DNA from: Centrapalus pauciflorus
Lineage: Eukaryota > Streptophyta > Magnoliopsida > Asterales > Asteraceae
Direction of reading: 5' to 3'
Assembly (NCBI GenBank): GCA_020465985.1
Contig: JAANYP010000760.1
Coordinates: forward strand, 713,867-777,866
Length of the DNA stretch: 64,000 nt
Notes under the pieces: model-generated
What the model was told of the DNA's origin: nothing
The model's database searches: none
What the model saw: only the letters and a program-made list of their open reading frames with translations
Translations under genes and position numbers: made by a program
In this document: one piece after another, positions 45,538 through 58,125 of the stretch
Position numbering within the stretch: position 1 is the stretch's first letter
Layout of the letters: each line of letters begins with the position of its first letter

Positions 45538-46431
45538 CTTATAATTTCATATCACTTATTCGGTAAATAATATTGTACGGTGTTTTTTTGCATAAATAAT
45601 GAGTGGTAAAATTTCACTTATAACCATTTATTCGGTCAGCAAGGGAAAACCACTTGTTGTCACTTATTGGAAGTATGAGAACGATGATATCTTTTTTCTT
45701 TTAGGGTTATTCATTTTTTTTTTGGGTTGATGGGTTTAAAGTATCGATAAAAATCAATGATTTTTTTTTTCAATCGATTTCTTTATTTTTAGTTATTCTT
45801 CACATTTTTTTCTAGTTATACCTCGAATTTACTTCGAGATCATGAACAATAACACTTTATGTGTTGGATTAAGAATTCCATGAACATCTTCAACATTTAT
45901 TGTTTAATAAAATTCATGCACGCAAGGGGTTCAATGAAGCTTAGCATTGATTAAATTAATAGTGAATTTAAGATTAACAACATTCTATTTTGATAAAAGA
46001 AGCTTAACATTGATTAAATTAAAACAAATTACATTAAAATTGAACTTAAGACGTTAAGTTTAGCAAGAACTACTGCTGAAGCCTAAAATTAACAACAAAG
46101 AACCCTAACATCATTAATTAAAACTTAACAAAGTTGTTGCTGAACCTTAACAACAACAACACAAACCTTAATCAATAATAAAAAACTTAACAACAAATAA
46201 AAGCCTAATAACATCAGACAAATCTTAACAGTTGTTGCTAATGCAAAAGTTTAGCAATTGTTGATTTGCTAATGTTAAGATTCAGCAATTGCTGCTGTTA
46301 AGGTTGCTTTAGTAAATAAAAGCTTAAAAACAACAAGCAAAGTTTAACATTTGTTGTTGCTGATGTTAGGATTCAGCAATTGTCGCTGTTAAGGTTGCTT
46401 TTGCTTTTAAGATTCGAAGATGCCACCAGAT
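45538..46431 (+). repeat. Dispersed repeat of about 0.85 kb, copy 1
   Basis: From CACTTATTCGGTAAATAATA to AGATTCGAAGATGCCACCAG. It aligns along its length, with small indels, to 53945-54789 in the same orientation. The second half is built from CTTAACAACAACA and GCTAATGTTAAGATTCAGCA words that are partly self-complementary. No coding frame. Confidence 0.85.
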
Positions 46432-47415
46432 GACCATTTAATTACAAAATGTCATCGTGTTTTTTTAATCCTTGTCATCAAAGGTCAACTTAATTACAAA
46501 AATGTAAACATGTTTTTAGGCCCTTAGATCAACTAATTTATCAAATCCAATGATCAAAATTCTCTCACCTTCTCACAAACTAAAAATTTCTCACAAAATC
46601 CCACCCTATATATATATCATATGTTTTTTTTGAAGGATTGCACTATAAGTGTATAATTTTTTTTCTTTTTCTTTTTACATAGTGATGCATATTACATAGA
46701 TAAACATTATTTTAATGATTTTAAGGTTTCTAAATTAACAAAACTATAACCATCTTTATTTTGGTACATTTTTAGCATTTTCAAAACCTATTGATTTACA
46801 ATTACTTATTTGACACCCCCAAGACTAGAATCTTGGTTACACCACTGCAAGCAACAATAAACAAAAAGCGTAGAAGATAAGATCACAGATGTGCTTCAGC
46901 TTCAAGAATGACCTCTGTCCATTGCCATGCACACTAGCAAGTCTCTCTTATGAATTTAGAAATAGGATTACAATTCGTGTGATGGAATTCAATGAAATTG
47001 GAATTTAAATTTAGTTTGTTTACAAAATTTGATAACTAATGGAATGAGTTAATTTTATGTATTTTTCATCAAATTTCCTTGTTTATAGGAATTTGACATT
47101 TCTTCCAACTCATCCATGAATTCAATTCCAACCTATAGATGAATTAGAGTCCGACCTACATCTCTAATCAATACTAAAAACCATTTTGTATTGTGCATTT
47201 GAATAATAAAGTCTTTTTCAGACAATTAAATATAACATAATAGCTTCAAAAGATAACTCTAAATATAAGTATATTAAAATCATAAATTTAAGTGTGTAAG
47301 AAAATGTTGTTATAATAAATGTGAAAAGAGGACTACAGAAAAATCTATTCAAATAAAAGGGTTAAATAAAAGATAACGCTAAGATACGAGTGTGTTATGA
47401 AAAATTTAAATTTAA
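46432..47415. other. Intergenic, nothing recognised
   Basis: AT-rich sequence. 46980-47150 has weak GAATTCAATnnnATTGGAAT inverted words. Confidence 0.4.
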
Positions 47416-47419
47416 AAAA

Positions 47420-47725
47420 GGGTTTATTATGAAAAAAACAACATGTTTTCAGGTTTTTTGCGTTTTCATCCCTCCATGTTATTTTTTTCCATAAAAGTCC
47501 TCAGGTTATTCTTTTCTTTTTGGTTTAGTGAAATTTGGACATTAGAAACCGGTTTTTCAGATTTTTAAAACTCGGTTCACAAATTATAACCGGAGTCTAA
47601 TGTCCAAATTTAACTAAACCAAAAGGAAAAAAAAATAACTTAAGGTTTTTTATGGAAAAAAATAAAATGGAGGGACGAAAACGCAAAAAACGTGAAAATA
47701 TTTTGGTTTTTTTCATAATAAACCC
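47420..47725. mobile_element. Foldback MITE (28.5-kb family)
   Basis: Ends GGGTTTATTATGAAAAAAAC and TTTTTTTCATAATAAACCC. The arms include ATGGAGGGACGAAAACGCAA and its complement. Flanking TTTAAAAAA/TTAAAAAAA is consistent with a 9-bp duplication. Confidence 0.85.
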
Positions 47726-47772
47726 TTAAAAAAACCATTGGAGAACACGATTTGATAATTGTGTATATATAT

Positions 47773-47819
<47 letters not shown>

Positions 47820-47824
47820 CATAT

Positions 47825-48265
47825 AGATTTGGGTTCAAATGAATACCACTAGTTTCGCGGAGTACCGGAGGTACCTCGCTTAAAATCATTTTTTTTTAAA
47901 AAAATTTTCATAATCATGTTTAAATTAATAATACAAGACTACTTGCAAAAAATCACACATAAACACACACTAGAACTATGTGAAACGTGTGTGTTCACAT
48001 GAACAGTACTGTTGTGAACGTGTGTTCACAACTAAGCATGTTCACATGAATTTTTTCACGTTCACATGACTTTTAAGATGATAGAAAGTGTGAATGTATA
48101 TAAATTTTTTACAAATAGCCTTATATTATTTGTATCTAAATGAATATGAAAAAAAATTCAAAAAAAAAAACTTTTTTTTCGGAGCAAGTTCACGTATGTA
48201 ACCCGTGTGTTCACAGGTACTCACGGTACTCTGCATTTTTTAGGTACTCACACGAACCATATTCT
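47825..48265. mobile_element. TA-embedded MITE A
   Basis: Left GATTTGGGTTCAAATGAATA...GGAGTACCGGAGGTACC. Right is the complement GGTACTCACGGTACTCTGCA...CACGAACCATATTC. Flanked by (CA)n(TA)n on the left and a 62-bp TA tract on the right. The interior has repeated GTTCACATGAA/GTGTTCACA words. Confidence 0.75.

Positions 48266-48269
<4 letters not shown>

Positions 48270-48331
<62 letters not shown>
48270..48331. repeat. (TA)n tract between MITE A and B
   Basis: Uninterrupted TA dinucleotides. Confidence 0.95.
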
Positions 48332-48334
<3 letters not shown>

Positions 48335-48343
48335 AATATATGT

Positions 48344-49705
48344 ATGGATCACGTGAGAAGAAACATAATGTGAGAAGAGGTGAGAAGGATTCTAAACCAA
48401 TCATTTGTTTCCATTAATAGATTGATGCAATCAAGGAAAGTTGGATTTTTAGAAATAACATAATTAAATGAAGAGTATATTAGTGCAACAAAAATTGATT
48501 TAATTTATATACTAAATCAAATTTATTTTAATCATAAAATATCCGTACAACGACTCAATATTTTAAAAATCAATGATCCCAATATTTTAAGAACAAAGAT
48601 TCGATCTTTTAAAATCGATGATTCAACTTTTAAAATCAATGATCCAATTTTGTAAAAATTACAATTCATTAAATTTCCAACATCCATTCAATAAATTTAC
48701 AACATCGATTCAATAAGTAATGACATTAAATTTGTAACATTATTTCATACATATCTATAATATATTCATATTGTTGCATGATTCAAAACACAAATGCATT
48801 GATTTAGCAATGATTCAACAACACAAATGCATTGATTCAACAACACGATGATGCAGTGATTCACTGATACAAATTAATACGTTAATTGGTATTTTATAAA
48901 CATTGATCAAATATACAAACATATCGTTGAATCAATTACAATATTCATTATTGACTCTATTATAATATACATGGATCAACTACACAATTTTCATTTCAGA
49001 TTCAACAAAAACATAAAATTTTGGAACAAAACAATTGACACCAGTTTCATTGATTCATTGGATAATATAAATTTATACCTTCATATCATCTACACGATCA
49101 TGTAAAAATTGAGCGCAAACAAAGAATCGTGACTCTATTATGATAAAACTCAAATCTGAAACTTTCGGTTAAGCATCTTTGGTAAACCTTGAGATCGAAC
49201 ATGAAATGGGTATTAAAATTTGAACCTCGAATCATTGTTGATAGTGTTGATGAGTTCATCTCCACTAACGACAACGTGGTGGTAATTCATTACGGCAAGG
49301 AGGTGGTGACAGTGACCGTATTTAATCGCAACAAACAGGTAGATGTCATTGGTCGATGCATCGATATGGTGGTGGTCGTTGACGATAAGGGAACATGAAA
49401 AGAAAACGTCACGGTGGTGGTGGCTGCCATGAATAGAGCATTCAAGTAAAGAGGGAGGCAAATTGAAAGTGATGGCTAGGAGAAAGATGCTAGGATTTAA
49501 TATATTTCTATATTTATAATATATTTTCTATAATTAACTAGACTATTCATGGAAACGGTTTTCTCTTTTATTTTTATATTATTATTTTTTAATGTTTATT
49601 ATGTAATTCTTAATTTGTCCTTGATTTATTATTGTTAACAATGACATGTGGCGAGCTCTAATTCTTTTTCACCTTTCTCACCATAAGGTTTCTTCTCACA
49701 TGATC

Positions 49706-49708
<3 letters not shown>
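48344..49708. mobile_element. TA-embedded MITE-like element B
   Basis: Left TGGATCACGTGAGAAGAAAC...GTGAGAAGAGGTGAGAAGG. Right is its complement CACCTTTCTCACCATAAGG...CTTCTCACATGATCCTA. About 1.36 kb. The short frame 49189-49398 is unsupported. (TA)n lies on both sides. Confidence 0.8.

Positions 49709-49710
<2 letters not shown>

Positions 49711-49765
<55 letters not shown>
49711..49765. repeat. (TA)n tract between B and C
   Basis: Uninterrupted TA dinucleotides. Confidence 0.95.
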
Positions 49766-49767
<2 letters not shown>

Positions 49768-49768
<1 letters not shown>

Positions 49769-50618
49769 GGTTCTATGGGGCACCACGATGCATCGGGAAC
49801 CAGTGGGAACAAAAAATGCATAACCTATTTACTAAGGATGCAATAAGGGTAATATGGGAAAACTAATTATTTTAAAAAATTAATTAATCTTTTAATTAAA
49901 AGATTAGTTTAAAAAATAGGAAACTAAATAATATCATTAACCACTTTCCCTATTTTCTTCCACATTTCCCTCCCTCCCTCACCTACCTCTCTCTCCCTCC
50001 CTCACCCACCTCTCTCTCTCTCTCTCTCTCAAAGAATGAATGTTGATGTTTTTTATTCAAACATGATGCACATTAGCGATGCATCAAAATGATGATGAAC
50101 ATGTTGAAGACGGTGATTAACACGTTTAAATTCCAGATATGCATCACGATGAACACGATGATGCATAACCTGAGAAAGATGAATACGAATATGCACAGTA
50201 TGAACATGATGATGCATAACATGGTGCCCCATGTGAACACGATGATGCATAACCTGAGAAAGATGAATACAAAGATGCACAATCAATGATAATGATGAAG
50301 CATAATGTTGGATTTTTGTTCAATTGAAATTTTTTAATTTTAGAAGTGTATTTTATAAATTTATTAGCATTTAATACTTGATTATTGAATTAAATATTCA
50401 ATCAATATAAATTTAATTTTGAGTTGACTTGATAGATTATTTTTTTCCCCAAAATACCCTTATGCACATCTAATATGTGAATCGTGCATCATGATACATA
50501 CACAAAGTTCATCTTTATTACCATTTTGTCATTGTAATCTTAGCCATTCATTTTCTAGATCTAATGGTGTATATAGGTTCCTAAGTTGCACGATGCACAC
50601 AGGTGCCCCATAGAACCT
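49768..50618. mobile_element. TA-embedded MITE C
   Basis: Left AGGTTCTATGGGGCACCACG; right CAGGTGCCCCATAGAACCT. The interior holds a tandem duplication of about 84 bp (50137-50200 and 50222-50283, GAACACGATGATGCATAACC) and many ATGCAT/ATGATG words, in common with the GGGTTCAATGG family. Confidence 0.8.
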
Positions 50619-50646
50619 AACCCTATATATATATATATATATATAG

Positions 50647-51052
50647 AATCAGGTTCATCAGCATACCTTTGAGATTCCAGCGTACCCTAATATGAATGAT
50701 CATTCACATATATTTTTTTTGAATAAACATGTATAAGACAACATTATAAGACTTTTTTTCAAAAGGAGCAACATCATAAATCTTGTGAATGGTAAAAAAA
50801 GATTACGTGAATGGTCATTCACACCATTCACATTGTGTGAAATGACCATTCACATGAATGTCCATTCACATAAATATGCATTGAGCATTCACATAATTTT
50901 TAAGGACACATAAAGTGTGAATGTATGTAAAATTCATATATCATGTGTATAACATTAATTTAAACATGGTTATGAGAAAAAAAATTAAAAAAAGGTTTTT
51001 AAGGTTGGTACCTTCGGGTGCACTTGATTTCGAGAGGTACTTTTTTGAACCT

Positions 51053-51055
<3 letters not shown>
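50647..51055. mobile_element. TA-embedded MITE D
   Basis: Left AATCAGGTTCATCAGCATAC; right GAGGTACTTTTTTGAACCTGACT. The interior has repeated CATTCACAT words. Separated from C and E by TA tracts of about 20 and 33 bp. Confidence 0.75.
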
Positions 51056-51088
<33 letters not shown>

Positions 51089-51093
<5 letters not shown>

Positions 51094-51524
51094 TGGATTC
51101 CGGTAAGAACCCTCATTACCGTGAGAATGTGAGAATCATCCCAAAATGCACAAATTTGTACATCAAATGCACAAATTTAAAAATTAAAAGTTTTACTTAA
51201 AACCATTATTAGTCTTAAATATTAATAAATATCATAATCTAACACTAAAATTACATTCAAAAATTATATTCATAAAATTATAAACTAATTGCACAAATTT
51301 GAACATCAAATGCACAAATTTTCTTAAATGCACAAATTTTCTTAAATGCACAATACGTACATAAAAATGATAAATTATAGAATGAGATGCGTAAATTTTT
51401 ACATGAAATGCATAAATTTATCGAAAACATTTAATTTTAGTATCAAATGCACAATTTTATACAGCAGATGCACAAATTTTAAAGTGGTTCTCACGAAATA
51501 GAGGGGTTCTCATGTGAACCCAAT

Positions 51525-51527
<3 letters not shown>
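51089..51527. mobile_element. TA-embedded MITE E
   Basis: Left AGGGTTGGATTCCGGTAAGA; right TTCTCATGTGAACCCAATCCT. The interior is full of AAATGCACAAATTT units (51160-51480). (TA)n flanks both ends. Confidence 0.75.

Positions 51528-51613
<86 letters not shown>
51528..51613. repeat. (TA)n tract between E and F
   Basis: About 86 bp of TA. Confidence 0.95.
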
Positions 51614-51615
<2 letters not shown>

Positions 51616-52352
51616 TCGGGATCAATGTGGTACCATATTAGACTGGGGAACCGGAGTCCACCCATGTTTGGTTATAAGTTTAAAAGGATAATATAGTCAA
51701 TTAGATTTATATTAAATAATAGATGACAACTAATAATATAATAGTTCCCTTAATTATAGAGATTTACTTCCATTACATATCTATAATAAATTTCAAAATG
51801 AGTTTTAATGAACATGTTCAATTGGATTCGACAATGGATATTAGTGAACATGTTCAATCGGATTCGACAATGGGTTTTAGTGCACATGTTCAATTGGATT
51901 CGACAATGGGTTTTAGTGAACATGTTCAACCGGAGATGTCAAATAAAGTATTTATTATTTTCTTCAAACCGTTCGTGAAAGTTCAATTTCATTTACACGT
52001 TATTGAACACGTGCAGGTGGAGTTTTTTTGTCGTTATTTACCGTTTTGGTGATAAACCAATATAGACGGTATTGAACATGTTCAATCGTGGTTTATGGAG
52101 TGTCATCATTGCACATGTTCAGTATGGGTGTAATAAATGATATTAACTAAAATGGAGATTTTCATGAGATTTACAGAATCTTTGATTCGAATTTAAATTT
52201 TTTTAATACCATTTTTACCCCCAACATTAATTAATGTGGGAATGAATTTGAAGTAAAATTTACATTATATTTTAATGATTTTAATGAAAAATGATTGGTT
52301 ATAAATTGTTCCCCGGTACTCCAGTCTAACATGGTACCCCATTGATCTTGAA

Positions 52353-52354
<2 letters not shown>
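51614..52354. mobile_element. TA-embedded MITE F
   Basis: Left GGTCGGGATCAATGTGGTAC; right is the complement GTACCCCATTGATCTTGAATC. The arms extend through TTAGACTGGGGAACCGGAGT and its complement. The interior has four tandem GAACATGTTCAATTGGATTC-like units of about 45 bp (51803-51925); GAACATGTTC is self-complementary. Confidence 0.8.

Positions 52355-52423
<69 letters not shown>
52355..52423. repeat. (TA)n tract right of MITE F
   Basis: About 68 bp of TA. Confidence 0.95.
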
Positions 52424-52431
<8 letters not shown>

Positions 52432-52433
52432 TT

Positions 52434-52548
52434 GGGTATATATGAAATTATGATGTTTAGGAGGGATATATATGATATTAAAATTTTAGGTTGTGTATAT
52501 ATGATATTATGAAGTTTTGTAGGGGTATATATGAAATTCTCACAAATA
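52434..52548. mobile_element. Half-copy of the 35.1-kb foldback family
   Basis: Repeated GGTATATATGAAATT / GATATATATGATATT phrases and a terminal TATATATGAAATTCTCAC match the arm of 35077-35482. Confidence 0.45.
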
Positions 52549-53944
52549 AATATAATACACTAAATTTATTTGGGAATTAAAAAAGGAGTAAGTGAGTCAA
52601 CTTTATAATCTTTTAAAGTGTATTATGATTGGTGCATTATATAAAACCGCACAAAAGATGATGCCGTACAATCGTAAAACTCAGTTTGAACAATATTTTT
52701 TTTGTGAATAATGTATAAAGGTTTTATATATACTCTCAATCATAAAAAAGTGTCAAGTCCAAGAAAAATAAAAGATCAAACATATAAACACTTCCTATAG
52801 TCGTATGTAGTGCAAACCATTGGACAATTTTTCTAAAATCCGACAGTGCAACCACCAGCTCTAAACAACTCGAATACATGAAACGGGTAAGTTTTTAGGA
52901 TAGGTACCTACTTTTATTAAAGGATTCTTTAATGATGCATATCCACATTACTTGATCCTGTTTGATGAACAAAAATTGTATGTGAAATTGTTCTCGTTTG
53001 ATAATTGATAAATAGTATGTGGAATTAAGCCAATTAATGATGCCAATTTTGTGTTTGATGTAATGGTTGAACCAAACACTTATGTTACTAAGTTTCTAAT
53101 TTTCATGGATGTGGCATTTTGCTAATTAAATTGTGAGTTGCTTGGAATCAGAATAGTTAATGGAATTTTAATATTGTTAACAATCATCTATTACTATATA
53201 ACAAAGGGCTTATACGGTTTCCACGATTAAACAAAATCTTTTTACCCTTCATCATCCGATCGTTGATATTGTCCTTTCATGCATCCGAGATTACTCTCCA
53301 ATACTTACTTTTTATGTCTCCTGTTATATATTCGTGGCCCAAAATGGGAAGTGTTTTCATGTACTTGAAGGATAATTTGTCACTTTAGAAATTTTAAATT
53401 CACTTGCAATCGACGCCTTTTCAGCCAAATATCGATAACTATTATCCTTTTTCCATCATACATATCATCCTCATCTCCAATTTTAAGCTTACCAATTTAG
53501 TTTTTGTCAATACAAATCTATTTCTTGCTATGATAAGTTGTCAATGATTTCTTCTATGTTTTGATTTTCGGTTACTTCAATTAATGTAATTGCAACACAA
53601 AATTGTAAGCAATGTTTGATCTTCTGCATCACTTCGACTTATTTATACATGTGATCGTCAAAAAGATTACCAAATTAAACATGTAGTGAAAGGTAATTAT
53701 AAATAGTCAATTGCATATCATGATATTGACCTCATTCTTCATGAGAGATTGATGTTATTTTCACCATTTGCCTTATTTGACTTTTGTCTTTTAGTTTTAT
53801 TTACTTTCATCCATTTTGAAGTTACTAAAATAATTTTTGTCCATGCCTATTTTTTTACTACCTAATTATGTCTCATTGGTTTAACAGTGATTATGCAGTT
53901 CTTTCTATCTTTTCCTAGATGCATATAGTATTCTTGTATTTTGT
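52549..53944. other. Intergenic, no gene recognised
   Basis: AT-rich sequence with no long frames. A phrase near 52830-52890 has an exon-like look (ends AAACGGGTAAGTTT), but there is nothing to support a gene. Confidence 0.4.
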
Positions 53945-54789
53945 AATTTAACATAATATATCACTTATTCGGTAAGTGATATTATACGGGTTTTTTTTGC
54001 ATAAATAATAAGTGGTAAACCTTTATAACCATTTATTCGGTCAGCGAGGTAAAGCCACTTGTTGTCACTTATTGTAAGTATGAAAAGGATGATATTTTTT
54101 TTTCTTTTAGGGTTTTTCATTTTTTTTGGCTTAATGGGTTTAAAGTATCGATAAAAATCAATGATTTTTTTTCAATCGATTTATTTATTTTTAGTTATTC
54201 TTCCAAAAAAATTTTAGTTATACCTCAAATTTACTTCGAGATCATTAACAATAACACTTTATGTGTTGGATTAAAAATTCCATGATCATCTTCAACATTC
54301 AATGAAGCTTAGCAATGATTAAATTAACACTAAATTTAAGATTAACAACATTCTAAATTGATTAAAGAATCTTAGCATTGATTAAATTAAAACAAAACAC
54401 ATTGAAATTGAACTTAAGACGTTAAGTTTAGCAAGAACTACTGCTGAAGCCTAAAATAAACAACAAAGAACCCTTACACCATTAACTAAAACTTAACAAA
54501 GTTGTTGTTGAACCTTAACAACGACAACACAAACCTTAACAACAATAATAAAAAAACTTAACAATAAATAAAAGCTTCATAAAAGCAGACAAATCTTAAC
54601 AGTTTTTGCTAATGTAAAGGTTTAGCAATTGTTGATTTGCTAACAATTGTTGTTGTTAAGGTTGCTATAGTAAATAAAAGCTTAACAACAACAAGCAAAG
54701 TATAACATTTGTTGTTGCTCATGTTAAGATTTAGCAATTGCTGCTATTAAGGTTGCTTTTGCTATTTAGATTCGGAGATGCCACCAGAT
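53945..54789 (+). repeat. Dispersed repeat of about 0.85 kb, copy 2
   Basis: Same orientation as 45538-46431; runs from CACTTATTCGGTAAGTGATA to GATTCGGAGATGCCACCAGA. It lacks the short CACGCAAGGGG segment present in copy 1. Confidence 0.85.
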
Positions 54790-55005
54790 AGGGGTGGCAA
54801 TCATAATTTCAGACATATCATATCTTAATTTCAGACGTGGTTTTTAAACTTCAGATTTTAGATCTTAAAATAACAAACACAACCTCATATGTAGTTGCTA
54901 ATGTGGATGCTATAAAAAAATGGCAACAAACTTTGATTGATCGAAATAAATAAATTATAAGTGTACAAAAGCAATTATAAATAAGTTACAAAATCGATCT
55001 TGTGA

Positions 55006-57894
55006 TCAGAAATTGGGGTTCTGAATGTAAAACGATCGTTCCGTGCGTTTAAAGAGATACCGAGAGGCATACATTGATCGAAATACATCTGCTAGAAGAG
55101 GGTATTGTAAGGTAGCAAATAAAATGACCGGCAAAGTGGCGAATAAACAGATAAAGAATGGCAACCATGCCAATTTGTTATGGTAAAGCACGAAAAAACT
55201 TATGCCAAAAGCGATCATCATTGTCGTTATCGATAGGAACAATGTTGCTAATCCGATTATCAGCTTTTTCCGTATGGATTCCAAGAAATGATGTCCAGCG
55301 TAACGAGATGTGAGGATGGATAAGAACATGATTATCGAAGTTGATGATGAGAAAAACGATATGGCATCAGAGACCACATAAGCTATGAAGATACCTTTAT
55401 TGCGAAACATTGGAATACCATTATCTTGATTGTACCCGCCTGGAACTGTAAAAGCTGCGGCAAATACAATGGTGGCGATAAGCGTTGCAACCACCATGCA
55501 TTCATTAGCCGTCTGTTTCACCCACTTCTCGCTCATATTGACTAGATCTTTGTGTTCCTTGGTGAATAGTTCATACGGTGTTAGACCATCCCTATTCTTC
55601 CTTAATCTGTAGGAAGGAGGAATCATCTGTTCGACTTCCTAGAACACAAAATGGTTAAAATCACATTCGAAAATCAAGAATCTCTTTTTTCTGGTTTGAA
55701 ATTGAAGAAGACATACCTGGAACCACAACAGTTCTTGTTGCATTTGTAGTGCTAATCCGGACGTGATCTGATGCTGATTTTTTTTTGGTTTTTTCCCAAC
55801 TAGATGCAACATGTTATTATCATTGCGGTCTTTTAAAGGAGTTATCATATCTTTCATTGATCCAAGCTGATATAATAGATTGTAGATACTTTCATGGCGA
55901 TGCATCACAGCTACGTGAAATATACTCAAGTTATCATCATTTACCTTCCAGATAAGATCAGGGTAGTATCGAATGAGCTCAATTATAAATGCAGTGTTGC
56001 CCATTTCTGCAGCGACAAACAGCATACGCGAGGGGTATGTCAGTTTGCCATCCTTATGGACAGCTGGACCTCTAATCATGTTATCGATCTGAGGTTTGGA
56101 CTTCTGCACGATTCTACCCCAAATAAATTTCACTATTTCAAGAGCGTGAATTTTCTTTTCAGCGCGACCCACCTTTAGACGAAGGAGTGCTGAAACTAGC
56201 AACCAAATAAGAGAACTTAGATGATACTAAATACTTCTTAACACAAAAAAGACGAAGGAGAACTCGAAATTTAGAACGTATATATACGATTTTTATAGAA
56301 TATTTGATGCACCATCTTCATTGATTACTTAGAAGAAATAATGTAAGAAAAAATAATGGATTTTAGTTATGTTTATTTGTTGAAGCATTTGTGCCAATAT
56401 TTCACACTGAACGATCAAATGAAGCAAACCTAATAGAAAACAAGGGGTAGAGATGAGATGATCATATATACTTGAATTGATGATTCTCCAGAAAAAATCC
56501 GGATCTGTTCCATTAAAAGCATCAGGCTTTTGAGCTAGAACTTGAAGTACACTCCCATCGTCACCTAGTATGGGGTAAAATTCCAATATCTCCAATGCTA
56601 CATCTGATGACAATTTGATAAGCTCTAGCAGTAAGGCCAAAAGTATGCAAAATTAACTTGTGAAATATTAGTCAGTGAATCTAGTTTCAAAATCAACAGT
56701 TAACGAGTCTCATTAATTTACTTTTTAATAAATCTAAACTTTTGGTGACGGAGTCCCTTAATTGTTTGGTTACATTACAAACTAATAACAGAAGAAGCAG
56801 AAGCCTCTATCTCCGGTGTCAGTCCAATCACTTTTGGGTCCGAAACAAAAACTAAAAAAAAAAAAAAGGCTCTTTACAAGTCAATAAGCATATTCCATGG
56901 AACAAAGGTGGCTGATGTGTAATGTTTTTTTTTTTTTTTTTAATTTGTTGCAATAATATACTTACCAAAGATATCGGCCTCGATGCATTTCAAAAGAAGC
57001 CAACCTCGATTCTGAAGTGTCCAACCATCGTCACTCAACTTCCGGGATTCACGATATAGATACTTAACCATCTCAGCTTTTCCAAATAAGGCCGCCATAT
57101 AGAGTGGCATCATTCCTTGACTACCAGGAATTACTGCCAGGAGCCTGTTCTTATCAACCATAACTTTAGCAATCTCGACTGTACCAGCTGCAGCTGCTAA
57201 ACATAAGGCTGTATTCTTATTTTTATTTTGCAGCTCCAAGTCATTCTTTGTCATCACCTCCACCAAATTTTTCACAAAATTAGTTTTCTCTGATGCTGCC
57301 GCAATGTGAAGTGCTGTTTCATGATTTTCAGTGATACCACAGCGAATCACTTCTGGATATTTGTCGATGATGATTTTGGCAGCTTTCCAATCGCCCGTCA
57401 TTGAAGCTTGATAGAGAGGAATACATATCTCAACGAACTCTCTTCTTCTGTCATCTGGAATTTGATGTTTATATACATCAAGATTGAATTTACGGTTTAA
57501 TTTGTGCATGATTTTAATCTAATCTTTTTGCTCACCAAGGTTGGATATGTGTTCATTATTGGATCTGATTTTGGTGACAAAGACTCGATTGAAAAACATT
57601 AAATACGATATTTCAAAGTTCAATAAAAACTCATTTCAGCAAAAGGAAAAAAAAAAAAAAAACCACATTAATTTGTTTTTGATGAAAAGTTTGGAAACCG
57701 GTGAACTAGGTAAATAGGCCTTGGATCTACGTACTGTGATTGAAGCAGTGATGGAGGTAGAAATTACCAGAAAGAAAATCTGCACGAGGTGTATTAACAG
57801 GTAACTGATGATATCCAACGCTAGGAGGAGCGGGAGGCGCCACATATTGCTCGTCTTCTTTGATTGTCATCAACGAGATATTAGTTGCCGCCAT
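55006..57894 (-). CDS. Ankyrin-repeat/PGG-domain membrane protein (copy 2), 5 exons
   Basis: Paralogue of 10856-15712. Exons are 57768-57894, 56966-57454, 56472-56603, 55717-56189 and 55006-55638. The GT-AG junctions keep phase and give 617 aa. I chose the start MAATNISLM (good ACCATGG-like context) over an in-frame ATG at 58017. The N-terminus is Pro-rich (APPAPPSVGYHQ). Ankyrin repeats: IPLYQASMTGDWKAAKIII, TALHIAAASEKTNFVKNLV, NTALCLAAAAGTVEIAKVM, MMPLYMAALFGKAEMVKYL, then in exon 4 MLFVAAEMGNTAFIIELI, LSIFHVAVMHRHESIYNLL and NNMLHLVGKK. The last exon has DGLTPYELFTKEHKDLV, the PGG motif AAAFTVPGGYNQDNG and about four membrane spans. Exons 3 and 5 are exactly the same length as in copy 1 (132 and 633 bp). 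Likely a membrane signalling/defence protein by family; specific role unknown. No breaks seen. Confidence 0.92.
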
Positions 57895-57972
57895 GGTTTC
57901 CGGTGAAGTGCGCTGAACAACCACACTTGGATTATGTGTACCTCTGAATGAAGTGTGTATGATCTCTGATTT

Positions 57973-58125
57973 CTGGTGGTGACCGGCGGATGCAAGTATA
58001 GTGCAAAGTTTCAACAAAAGCTAGCTAGTGGATAAGACAATCTATTTTGTGGTGGTGACCGGCGGATGCAAGTATCGATTTTGTTTTTTTAACAATCACA
58101 CTGTAAGATCGATAAGACAATCTAA
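57973..58125 (+). repeat. Local duplication upstream of ankyrin copy 2
   Basis: GGTGGTGACCGGCGGATGCA occurs at about 57977 and 58054 and GATAAGACAATCTA at 58031 and 58110, interleaved. This looks like template-switch filler DNA in the 5' flank. Confidence 0.7.

Noticed and set aside
49189..49461. Open frames on both strands within element B
   Set aside because: Short, mutually overlapping, no recognisable motif, and inside a MITE-like element.
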